Below the pieces are notes generated by a model. That model saw only the letters and a list, made by a program, of their open reading frames with translations, made no database searches and was not told where the DNA came from. This document shows positions 1-6,543 of a stretch of DNA of 7,405 bases, piece after piece. Numbering within the stretch: the first letter of the stretch is position 1; each line of letters starts with the position of its first letter. Source of the DNA: Chitinophagales bacterium (GTDB lineage Bacteria; Bacteroidota; Bacteroidia; Chitinophagales; Chitinophagaceae); NCBI GenBank assembly GCA_015654495.1, contig JAATGW010000798.1, positions 1 through 7,405 of the forward strand, written 5' to 3'. A program made the position numbers and the translations under genes.

Positions 1-178
1 AACTTTCCCGGCAGAGTTGTACCAGGCTGCAGTCCGGATGAAAAACTCGGAAATTGCGAAGACGCTTTTCGGAGAAATATTTGTTGAACACTTTACAGCT
101 ACACGCGAATGGGAATGGCGTCAGTATTCCAAATCAGTTACAGATTGGGAAATGAAACGTTATTTCGAAATAATCTGA
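1..178 (+). CDS. Glutamine synthetase-family ligase, C-terminal end (gamma-glutamyl-amide synthetase candidate), partial
   Basis: The 3' end of a gene that begins before the window; codons are read from base 2, giving 58 residues and a TGA at 176-178. The stretch contains RMKNSEIAKTLFGEIFVEHF and then TREWEWRQY, SVTDWEMKRYFEII. The WEW..Y...V.DWE..RYFE pattern is the usual C-terminus of type I-like glutamine synthetases, including the PuuA/GlnT group that ligates glutamate to amines instead of ammonia. The ATP- and glutamate-binding domains lie outside, so substrate cannot be read directly. Context argues for an amine ligase: it is followed 37 bases later by alcohol dehydrogenase, gamma-glutamyl hydrolase and aldehyde dehydrogenase genes on the same strand. 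Family assignment is fairly sure; the amine-ligase role is an inference. Confidence 0.85.
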   Translation, partial: TFPAELYQAAVRMKNSEIAKTLFGEIFVEHFTATREWEWRQYSKSVTDWEMKRYFEII

Positions 179-215
179 AATTCCGGAAACTAAAAAAAAT
201 TAATAGCAAGTATTT

Positions 216-1358
216 ATGGAGATGATTAGTCAGTTTAATTTTCCAACAACAATCCGGTTTGGATTTGGTGTTATTGAAGAGCTCCCGGCGTACCTGCATA
301 AGCAAGGCTTGACAAATCCGTTAATTGTTACCGATCCTGTAATTGCCGGGCTTCCTTTCTTTAAAACAGTTTTAAACAATCTGGACAAAAACAATATCAA
401 AGCTGATGTATTTAAAAATATTCATAAGAATCCGGTAAAATCAGATGTTTATAATGGAACAGATGTCTGGGATGCCACCAGTCACGATGTTGTTATAGGT
501 TTCGGTGGTGGAGCAGCCCTGGATGTTGCGCGTGCGATTGTATTAAGAGTTTATCACCGCGAAGATCTTTTCAAATATGACGATCTTATCGGTGGCGATA
601 TATATGTTACCGGCGATGTACCACATTTTATTACCATACCTACAACAGCCGGTACAGGTTCAGAGGTTGGACGAAGCGCTATTATTGCCGATGATTTCAC
701 ACATCAGAAAAAAATACTTTTTTCACCAAAGCTGCTTGCGAAAATTGTTTTCGCTGATCCTATGCTGACTATGGACCTTCCGCCGGCAATTACTGCTGCT
801 ACCGGAATGGATGCATTGACGCATAATATGGAAGCTTTTCTTGCCAAAAACTACCACCCGATTTGTGACGGCATTGCACTGGAAGGAATGTATCTCATAA
901 ATAAATCTATTGAAAATGCAGTTCTGCGACCTGATAAAAAATCGCGCGCCAATATGTTAATGGGAAGCATGATGGGTGCAATTGCATTTCAGAAAGGATT
1001 GGGTGTTGTTCATTCATTGGCGCATCCAATGTCATCGCTTCTCGATACACATCATGGTCTTGCCAACGCAATTAATCTTCCATATGGCATGCGTTTCAAT
1101 TTGAGTGGTTTCGAGGATAAATTTAAAAGAATGGCGACTACATTGGATTTGAATCAAAAAGATGGTAATGGACTGATAAATCATCTCTTCTGGCTGAATA
1201 ATCAACTTGGTGTACCTCATAAACTCTCAGGAGTAGGTGTTGAAGAAAAGCACCTGGATGAATTGGCGGACCTTGCATTTGCTGACTTTGCACATCCTAA
1301 CAATCCCAAACCTGTAAGCAGGGCTGATTTCAGAGCGCTTTATGAAGAAGCTTTATAA
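216..1358 (+). CDS. Iron-containing (group III) alcohol dehydrogenase
   Basis: 380 residues, the usual length for the family. It is a cytosolic NAD(P)-dependent enzyme interconverting alcohols and aldehydes using one divalent metal, normally iron. The N-terminal Rossmann-like half carries the nucleotide motif GFGGGAALDVARAI (residues 95-108) and TTAGTGSEVGRSAI (143-156). The helical C-terminal half has all four metal ligands expected by comparison with FucO: Asp199 and His203 in GMDALTH, His266 in VVHSLAHP, and His280 in THHGLANA; His270 matches the conserved second histidine. It appears intact. ATG at 222 is an alternative start (M3); neither has a convincing Shine-Dalgarno sequence. The family includes GbsB, which oxidises the amino alcohol choline. 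Between a glutamine-synthetase-like ligase and a gamma-glutamyl hydrolase, oxidation of a gamma-glutamylated amino alcohol is the likely role, but substrate specificity cannot be read from the sequence. Confidence 0.93.
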   Translation: MEMISQFNFPTTIRFGFGVIEELPAYLHKQGLTNPLIVTDPVIAGLPFFKTVLNNLDKNNIKADVFKNIHKNPVKSDVYNGTDVWDATSHDVVIGFGGGAALDVARAIVLRVYHREDLFKYDDLIGGDIYVTGDVPHFITIPTTAGTGSEVGRSAIIADDFTHQKKILFSPKLLAKIVFADPMLTMDLPPAITAATGMDALTHNMEAFLAKNYHPICDGIALEGMYLINKSIENAVLRPDKKSRANMLMGSMMGAIAFQKGLGVVHSLAHPMSSLLDTHHGLANAINLPYGMRFNLSGFEDKFKRMATTLDLNQKDGNGLINHLFWLNNQLGVPHKLSGVGVEEKHLDELADLAFADFAHPNNPKPVSRADFRALYEEAL

Positions 1359-1403
1359 ACTTTTGGTTTAATTAATTCATAAAATTTACAGAAGAACTTA
1401 AAA

Positions 1404-2105
1404 ATGATTATCGGGATTACGGATTGCAGTAAGTATGAAAATTACAGAATCTGGATAGAGTCGGCAATGCCCGGGATTGAAATTCAGAAGTTGGATTTTC
1501 ATGAGAGTCAGGCGGAAGATATTTCAGGATGTCACGGGATTTTGCTTTCCGGTGGCGAAGATGTCCACCCTTCCATGTACAATAAACCTGAATACCTGAG
1601 TTATTGTTATCCAGATGACATCAGCCTGCGAAGAGATGAATTTGAATGGAAGGTGATGCAGGAAGTTGTGAGAAAAGAAATTCCTGTGCTTGGGATCTGC
1701 CGCGGTCTTCAGTTTATTAATGTTTTTTTCGGGGGTAGCCTGATTCCTGATCTGACAACATGGGGGAAATTTAATCATTCAAAACTACCGGACAATACAG
1801 ACAGATATCACAGTCTATCGATCGACCCTTCGTCATATTTATATGGACTCACAGGAATTCAGTCTGCCATCATCAATAGCAATCATCACCAGTCTGCCGA
1901 CCGGATAGGTAAGGATCTCGTTGTTTCAGCAATAGCAGCGGATGGTACTGTAGAAGCCATTGAGAAGAAATTTCCTGAACAGGGTGGCTGGTTACTGCTT
2001 GTACAATGGCACCCTGAAAGGATGTCGCCAAAGGATAGTCCTCTTGTAAGTACAATCCGTTCGTCCTTTCTTAACGCAGCAGAAAATTATAAATTAAAAT
2101 CCTGA
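1404..2105 (+). CDS. Class I glutamine amidotransferase-like gamma-glutamyl hydrolase (peptidase C26, PuuD-like)
   Basis: 233 residues, slightly shorter than E. coli PuuD (about 254). The family hydrolyses gamma-glutamyl amide bonds such as that in gamma-glutamyl-GABA. Visible motifs are HGILLSGGEDVHPSMY (44-59), the nucleophile elbow VLGICRGLQFINVFFGG (95-111) with Cys99, NSNHHQSAD (158-166), which matches the substrate-side NSxHHQ motif of this group, and VQWHPERM (200-207) with His203 and Glu205 completing the Cys-His-Glu triad. There is no fused synthetase domain, so it is a free-standing hydrolase rather than a biosynthetic amidotransferase subunit. It lies 45 bases after the alcohol dehydrogenase and 24 bases before the aldehyde dehydrogenase. 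In a gamma-glutamylation pathway it would perform the last step, releasing glutamate and the oxidised amino acid. The enzyme class is well supported; the actual substrate is inferred. Confidence 0.9.
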   Translation: MIIGITDCSKYENYRIWIESAMPGIEIQKLDFHESQAEDISGCHGILLSGGEDVHPSMYNKPEYLSYCYPDDISLRRDEFEWKVMQEVVRKEIPVLGICRGLQFINVFFGGSLIPDLTTWGKFNHSKLPDNTDRYHSLSIDPSSYLYGLTGIQSAIINSNHHQSADRIGKDLVVSAIAADGTVEAIEKKFPEQGGWLLLVQWHPERMSPKDSPLVSTIRSSFLNAAENYKLKS

Positions 2106-2129
2106 AAAGGGCAGTATAAATTTTTTGAA

Positions 2130-3500
2130 ATGAAGATATTGAATCCGGCTACCGGAACTGAGATAACAGAAATTACTGAAGACAACAGAGAAACTCTTCT
2201 GAAAAAATTTGAAACGCTGAAGATGGGTTTAGCCGGTTGGAGTGATACCGGCCTCAACGCCCGCATTGATATTGTCAGAAAATTTTCGTCGCTACTGGAA
2301 TCAGAAAAAGATATCCTCGCAAAAAGCCTGAGTGATGAAACGGGCAAACCCCTTCAACAGGCACTGAACGAAATCAATGGAGCCCGTACCAGGATCAAAT
2401 GGCTCACTGAAAATGCTGCTCAATACCTAAGCGATGAAACAATGACTGAATCTGCGGATATGGTCGAGAAGATAAGTTATGAACCTTTAGGAATTGTATG
2501 TAATATTTCCGCGTGGAATTATCCATGGCTTGTGGGAGTTAATGTGTGGATACCTGCATTGCTTGCCGGAAATACAGTAATGTACAAGCCTTCTGAGTAT
2601 GCCACTCTCACCGGATTGCATGTTGACAGGTTATTGAAATCTGCAGGTATACCTGAACCTTGTTTTCAGGTTGCAATAGGTGAAGGAAAAGTAGGGGAGT
2701 TGTTGACTGAAATAAATTTTAATGGATTTTTCTTTACAGGTTCATACAGTACGGGCCAGAAAATATATAATGCCGTTGCCGGCAGAATGATTGTTTGTCA
2801 GCTTGAGCTTGGAGGAAAAGACCCTTTATATATTGCTGACGATGTAGCAGATGTCAATGCAGTTGCTGCAGGTACTGCCGATGGCGCTTTTTATAATAAC
2901 GGCCAGAGCTGCTGCGCGGTCGAACGTATATATGTACACGAAAAGCTGTATGATGCTTATACTGAAGCATTTTTGAAAGAAGTAGCATCATACAAAATTG
3001 GCCTGCCTTCAGAACCTGGAGTATACATTGGGGCGGTTACCAGAAAAGCACAGATAAAGCTGTTGCAGAACCAGGTAGATGACGCGCTTCAGAAAGGTGC
3101 AACTCTCGCAGCAGGTGGAAAAAAGATTGAAGGTGAAGGCAACTATTTCGAGCCGACTGTTTTACTGAACGTGAATCATGAAATGAATGTGATGCGTGAG
3201 GAATCTTTTGGGCCGATAATCGGAATTATGAAAGTTAAAGATGACGAAGAAGCGATCCGCCTGATGAATGATACTGAGTATGGACTTACTGCATCAGTAT
3301 ATAGCAGCGATCAGGAACGGGCACAGAAAATTCTGAAGAAACTCGATGTAGGTACGGGGTACTGGAATTGCTGTGACAGGGTAAGTGCTGCAGTTCCCTG
3401 GAGCGGCCGCCACCACTCAGGTTTCGGTGCCACACTTTCTCATCAGGGTCTGCGCGCTTTCACAAAACCAAAAGCCTGGCAACTCAGAAAATCAAAATAG
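2130..3500 (+). CDS. NAD(P)-dependent aldehyde dehydrogenase
   Basis: 456 residues, a complete member of the ALDH superfamily, oxidising an aldehyde to its carboxylate in the cytosol. Catalytic and cofactor features are all present: ISAWNYPW (126-133) with Asn130, KPSE (153-156) for the cofactor ribose/adenine site, FFTGSYSTGQKI (201-212), the general base Glu226 in LELGGKDP (225-232), the nucleophile Cys261 in NNGQSCCAVER (256-266), and EESFGP (357-362). The C-terminus has YWNCCDRVSAAVPWSG (411-426) and HSGFG (429-433), typical of the family. Cys262 next to the nucleophile is noteworthy but common among ALDHs. It is the last gene of the four-gene plus-strand cluster and by position is the PuuC equivalent, converting a gamma-glutamylated amino aldehyde to the acid before hydrolysis. 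Succinate-semialdehyde or another small aldehyde is an alternative substrate. Confidence 0.94.
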   Translation: MKILNPATGTEITEITEDNRETLLKKFETLKMGLAGWSDTGLNARIDIVRKFSSLLESEKDILAKSLSDETGKPLQQALNEINGARTRIKWLTENAAQYLSDETMTESADMVEKISYEPLGIVCNISAWNYPWLVGVNVWIPALLAGNTVMYKPSEYATLTGLHVDRLLKSAGIPEPCFQVAIGEGKVGELLTEINFNGFFFTGSYSTGQKIYNAVAGRMIVCQLELGGKDPLYIADDVADVNAVAAGTADGAFYNNGQSCCAVERIYVHEKLYDAYTEAFLKEVASYKIGLPSEPGVYIGAVTRKAQIKLLQNQVDDALQKGATLAAGGKKIEGEGNYFEPTVLLNVNHEMNVMREESFGPIIGIMKVKDDEEAIRLMNDTEYGLTASVYSSDQERAQKILKKLDVGTGYWNCCDRVSAAVPWSGRHHSGFGATLSHQGLRAFTKPKAWQLRKSK

Positions 3501-3585
3501 AAAATAAGTCCTGAGATACGAAAATAATTTCAATCACTTTTAGCTGTTGCTGAATTCCGGATTATTCGCAATTGAAATTCTCCAT
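3501..3585. other. Convergent intergenic spacer without a clear terminator
   Basis: 85 AT-rich bases separate the end of the aldehyde dehydrogenase from the end of the oppositely oriented cutC gene. A 9-base A/T-rich inverted repeat (AATTTCAAT at 3526-3534, ATTGAAATT at 3571-3579) is present, but its 36-base loop and low GC make it a poor hairpin. Termination of both units must occur here or inside the opposing gene, yet no GC-rich stem followed by a T-run is visible. Confidence 0.4.
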
Positions 3586-4317
3586 TTATTCGGATTTGAT
3601 AGCCTCAACCATTTTTCTCACTTCTTCTTCATCCGCAATATAAACATGGCCATAATCAAGTATCTCCGGGTTTAGCCACTGCACAGGATTTGGCATTGCT
3701 CTTCGGGCTGAGGAATGAAATTCACTGGCTCCGGTTGCATTCATCAGTTCCCGGATATTTGAAGAATTGACTCCGGCTCCCGGCATCACAATGATTCTAC
3801 CATCGGCCTGAACGATCAGCTTTTTGAGAACATCAGCGGCATCTGGCGCAGCAGATTTCTGTCCCGATGTAAGAACTCTTTCGCAACCACAGGATATCAG
3901 GTCTTCAAGTGCCTGAAATGGATCAGTTGCTGCATCAATCACCCTGTTTGAAGTCACTCCCATGGGCCAGGCCAGTTCCACAACACGTTTCATTTTCTCT
4001 GTATCGATTTCGCTGCTGATTGTTTGAATACCTACAGAAATTCCGTTGCATCCAAGTTCTTTGCAAATTTTAATATCTGTCAGTAGAATTTCAAATTCAT
4101 CTGTATTATAGAAGTAATTTCCGGAGCGCGGACGCAGAATGGGATAGAGATCAATACTGATTTTTTCCCTTGCAGATTTTATTGTTCCATAGCTGGGCGT
4201 TGTTCCACCCTCAACCGGATTGTCACAAAGTTCAACCCTTTTTGCGCCGGCCCTTTCTGCAATAATACAGGACTCAATATGAAATGCACAGACTTCAAGA
4301 ATTGCGGATTCACTCAT
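3586..4317 (-). CDS. cutC: CutC-family TIM-barrel protein (divergent)
   Basis: 243 residues, full length for CutC (about 248 in E. coli). Family signatures are clear: ILEVCAFHIESCIIAERAGA (6-25), RVELCDNPVEGGTTPSYG (27-44), LRPRSGNYFYNTDEF (61-75), RVLTSGQKSAAPDA (147-160), VMPGAGVNSSNI (177-188) and FHSSAR (200-205). No signal peptide, so cytosolic. Two usually conserved strands are altered: the expected VTFHRAFD reads VTSNRVID (121-128), with Asn124 in place of the histidine, and the GVLDxDGxxD stretch reads GIQTISSEID (96-105). CutC was named for copper tolerance, but in E. coli that phenotype was later attributed to a small RNA (MicL) made from the gene's 3' end, so the protein's role is unresolved. 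It starts 8 bases after the glycosylasparaginase stop and is surely co-transcribed, which suggests a link to glycan or amino-sugar breakdown. The start has no Shine-Dalgarno sequence. Confidence 0.92.
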   Translation of the reverse strand: MSESAILEVCAFHIESCIIAERAGAKRVELCDNPVEGGTTPSYGTIKSAREKISIDLYPILRPRSGNYFYNTDEFEILLTDIKICKELGCNGISVGIQTISSEIDTEKMKRVVELAWPMGVTSNRVIDAATDPFQALEDLISCGCERVLTSGQKSAAPDAADVLKKLIVQADGRIIVMPGAGVNSSNIRELMNATGASEFHSSARRAMPNPVQWLNPEILDYGHVYIADEEEVRKMVEAIKSE

Positions 4318-4325
4318 AATATTTA

Positions 4326-5351
4326 TCAGAAATGGCTTTTACCAGGAATTAGTGTCACTTCTTTATTGCTATGTACGGCATAGCTGAAACCTTTCTGTAA
4401 CGCATAGGCGCCGTATTCACCTTTTTTATTGATGGCCAGAAAGCCGACCTGTATTTCCTTAGCTTTTTGCGGACTGCGCTTCAGAATTCGTGAAACAGCC
4501 TCTTTGCAGGCATTTTCCGGACTAAGGCCCTGCCGCATGAGTTCTACAACAAGATGCGATCCTACAATCCTGATTACCTCCTCACCAAGGCCGGTTGAAG
4601 TGGCGCCGCCAACTTCATTATCAACATATAACCCAGCACCGATGATTGGTGAATCACCAACGCGTCCGTGCATTTTAAAAGCAAGTCCGCTCGTTGTACA
4701 GGCCCCTGCGATATCTCCTTTTGCATCCAGAGAAAGCATGCCTATCGTATCATGGTTATCTTTCCCGCCAGGCATCGGATCAGTTTCCTTTTTGTACAAT
4801 TTATTTTCAATATTGATTCCGGGTTTGTAGTCAGAACTCTTTAACCATTCCTGCCAGGCTTTTTTGCTGCTTTCCGTCAGCAGGTTTTCTTTCTGAAATC
4901 CGTTCGCAAGAGCGAATTCAAGCGCGCCTTCACCTACAAGAACAATATGCGGCGTCTTTTCCATAACCAGTCTGGCAACAGAAATCGGGTGTTTGATATG
5001 TTCAATACACATTACAGAACCACAACGGTATTGTGCATCCATAATACAGGCATCCAAAGTCACCCTGCCATCGCGGTCAGGCAAACCGCCATAGCCAACA
5101 CTTTGATTCTCGGGATCAGCCTCAGGTACTCTAACGCCGGCTTCAACAGCATCAAGTGCCGAACCATTTTTCGATAATACTTCCCATGCTGCGGCATTCG
5201 CCGCTTTCCCAAAGTCCCAGGTTGAAATTACGATCGGATTTCCGGCATTAGATTGTATTCTGCCTGGTCTATCTTCAGCAAATGAAGCCCCACCTATAAC
5301 AGCAGCTGAGCCAATTAATGAAGATTGTAAAAATTTTCTTCTGTTCTGCAT
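4326..5351 (-). CDS. Glycosylasparaginase (N4-(beta-N-acetylglucosaminyl)-L-asparaginase), Tat-exported
   Basis: 341 residues; an Ntn-hydrolase that cleaves the GlcNAc-Asn bond left after N-glycoprotein degradation, releasing aspartate. The leader NRRKFLQ (3-9) followed by a hydrophobic stretch (10-24) is a twin-arginine signal with a likely cut after ASFA (22-25), placing the enzyme in the periplasm. The precursor autocleaves before Thr202 in NHDTIGML (199-206) to give alpha and beta chains. Compared with the Flavobacterium (Elizabethkingia) meningosepticum enzyme, every remembered active-site residue has a match: Trp45 and Phe47 (W11, F13), Thr202 (T152), Thr220 (T170), Arg230 and Asp233 in HGRVGDSP (R180, D183), and Thr253, Gly254, Gly256 (T203, G204, G206). 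This favours glycosylasparaginase over plant-type isoaspartyl peptidase/asparaginase. It is the first gene of a unit with cutC. AGGA lies directly before the ATG, too close to be a standard ribosome site. Confidence 0.94.
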   Translation of the reverse strand: MQNRRKFLQSSLIGSAAVIGGASFAEDRPGRIQSNAGNPIVISTWDFGKAANAAAWEVLSKNGSALDAVEAGVRVPEADPENQSVGYGGLPDRDGRVTLDACIMDAQYRCGSVMCIEHIKHPISVARLVMEKTPHIVLVGEGALEFALANGFQKENLLTESSKKAWQEWLKSSDYKPGINIENKLYKKETDPMPGGKDNHDTIGMLSLDAKGDIAGACTTSGLAFKMHGRVGDSPIIGAGLYVDNEVGGATSTGLGEEVIRIVGSHLVVELMRQGLSPENACKEAVSRILKRSPQKAKEIQVGFLAINKKGEYGAYALQKGFSYAVHSNKEVTLIPGKSHF

Positions 5352-5567
5352 ATCCTTTTAATATTCTGTAATTTTTAAGATGGATAAAACTAAATGAAAA
5401 ATGGCTGATCGCCATAAGAACTGCCTTTCAGAAAAATGCATTTTATTAAGGAAGAATCCGGATTTATTCAGGATAATCCCTGCAAAGTTCCGATAAAACC
5501 GGACCAGATTCAGATGAACTGCCTCTAAACCTCATATGATCTATAAAAAATGTTTTAGTTTTTCAAC
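5352..5567. promoter_or_regulatory. Divergent intergenic region between glycosylasparaginase and the propeller gene
   Basis: 216 bases that must hold promoters for both the minus-strand glycosylasparaginase-cutC unit and the plus-strand propeller gene. No full Bacteroidota promoter (TTTG, about 20 bases, TAnnTTTG) is convincing on either strand. Two dyads are visible. ATGGCTGATCGCCAT at 5401-5415 has 5-base arms around a 5-base centre, and AATCCGGATT at 5455-5464 is a perfect 10-base palindrome. Either could be a regulator site, but both are short enough to occur by chance. Confidence 0.35.
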
Positions 5568-6509
5568 ATGAAAAAATGGATACTGTTATTGTCAGCAATT
5601 GCTTTGTATTGCCTGAAAAGCTACTCACAACTGCCTCCATTGATTGCATATAACGTTGCGGTGAAAGGCGCCGACGGAAAATCAAATTATGAAGTATTTA
5701 TCATGAACAGCGATGGAAGTAATCGCAGAAATATCAGCAATAGCCCTGATGTAGCATGGATCTACACAGCATCAAAAAACACACTTTATTTTATAAGTGA
5801 TCGTGACAGCTGTTACCGCTGCTTTTTTTTGTATTCGATGGATGCAAACGGCAAGGGATTAAAAAAAGTGAGCAACCTTCAACTGGAAGACAGCTATATG
5901 GGTAGCAGAAATAGTGATGGTCAATGGATAGTCAGCGGAAGAATAGGTACTTCGATCCGTTATCAGCTTTTTCTGATTGATCCCAAAACCGGAAATTTTC
6001 AGCAGCTTACAAAAGATTCTGCGGCAATGTTTCGCGATCCGGTATTTTCTCCTGATGGAAAAAAAATCGCCTTTGTTTACAGGAAAAACAAACGTGACCG
6101 GCAGACCCCCGAAGAGGTATACATTATGAATTTCGATGGCACTGAAATGAAACAATTAAGTCACTATCCCGAAAATGACATATCAAAGAACGATCCCGGA
6201 GGTTTTAAAGCAGGCGCACTCCGCTGGCATCCCACGGATAACTTTATAAGTTTTATCTCAATACAGGGTGGAAGTCATCACATCTATGCGGTTACACCAA
6301 CAGGTGACCGCCAATGGCAGCTTACAACAACCGGGAAGGCAGAAGGCTGGCACGACTGGAGTGCTGACGGAAACTGGTTGGTTTTCGATCAGTCAACCGA
6401 CAATGAAACACAGTACCATATTATGCTGATGAATTACCGAAACTCGGACCTGAAACAGCTTACTGACAATACACAAAAATACCAGCAATCGCCGGTTTTT
6501 ATATACTGA
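5568..6509 (+). CDS. Secreted stand-alone TolB/WD40-like (PD40) beta-propeller protein
   Basis: 313 residues. A Sec signal peptide is clear: MKK, hydrophobic WILLLSAIALYCL (4-16) and a likely cut at SYS|Q (20/21), a common Bacteroidota pattern, so it is periplasmic or outside the cell. Cys15 lies inside the hydrophobic core without a good lipobox, so a lipoprotein is unlikely. The mature part is almost all propeller. Six related strand-turn units of the form (Y/F)xI/LxxMxxDGxxxxxLT occur near 41-56, 87-101, 133-147, 184-197, 238-252 and 284-298. They alternate with SPDGKKIAFV-like strands (161-170, 221-230, 265-273). The final QSPVFIY (307-313) resembles the first half of such a strand and could close the ring with LIAYNV (25-30). 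There is no fused peptidase or OmpA domain, so it is neither a DPP-type peptidase nor clearly TolB. The gene stands alone; its ligand is unknown. Confidence 0.85.
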   Translation: MKKWILLLSAIALYCLKSYSQLPPLIAYNVAVKGADGKSNYEVFIMNSDGSNRRNISNSPDVAWIYTASKNTLYFISDRDSCYRCFFLYSMDANGKGLKKVSNLQLEDSYMGSRNSDGQWIVSGRIGTSIRYQLFLIDPKTGNFQQLTKDSAAMFRDPVFSPDGKKIAFVYRKNKRDRQTPEEVYIMNFDGTEMKQLSHYPENDISKNDPGGFKAGALRWHPTDNFISFISIQGGSHHIYAVTPTGDRQWQLTTTGKAEGWHDWSADGNWLVFDQSTDNETQYHIMLMNYRNSDLKQLTDNTQKYQQSPVFIY

Positions 6510-6543
6510 CGAATCGCTGATTAATTATTTTGAAATAACAGCA

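Noticed and set aside
1524..2055. Minus-strand open frames inside the gamma-glutamyl hydrolase gene
   Set aside because: They lie wholly opposite a gene with complete catalytic motifs, have no recognisable domain and low-complexity composition; they are shadows of the coding strand.
1404..2105. Biosynthetic glutamine amidotransferase subunit (for example of GMP, CTP or anthranilate synthesis)
   Set aside because: It is free-standing, has the NSxHHQ motif of the gamma-glutamyl hydrolase group, and lies among catabolic dehydrogenases rather than next to a synthetase partner.
216..3500. Standard E. coli-type putrescine (Puu) operon as the full explanation
   Set aside because: No FAD amine oxidase (PuuB) lies among the visible genes and an iron-type alcohol dehydrogenase sits in its place. 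It cannot be wholly excluded because the upstream side is cut off.
3526..3579. 9-base inverted repeat AATTTCAAT/ATTGAAATT between the convergent aldehyde dehydrogenase and cutC genes as a bidirectional terminator
   Set aside because: The arms have only two G/C pairs between them and a 36-base loop; such a hairpin would be unstable and such repeats are expected by chance in AT-rich DNA.
4429..5177. Plus-strand open frames opposite the glycosylasparaginase gene
   Set aside because: The minus-strand frame holds every active-site residue of the family; the plus-strand translations show no family motif.
5568..5640. Propeller protein as a lipoprotein using Cys15
   Set aside because: Cys15 lies within the hydrophobic core, is preceded by A-L-Y rather than a lipobox, and is followed by a better Sec cleavage site at SYS|Q.
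6525..6538. TTATTT-TG-AAATAA hairpin between the propeller gene and hsp20 as a terminator
   Set aside because: All stem pairs are A-T, the stem is 6 bases with a 2-base loop, and there is no GC-rich core.
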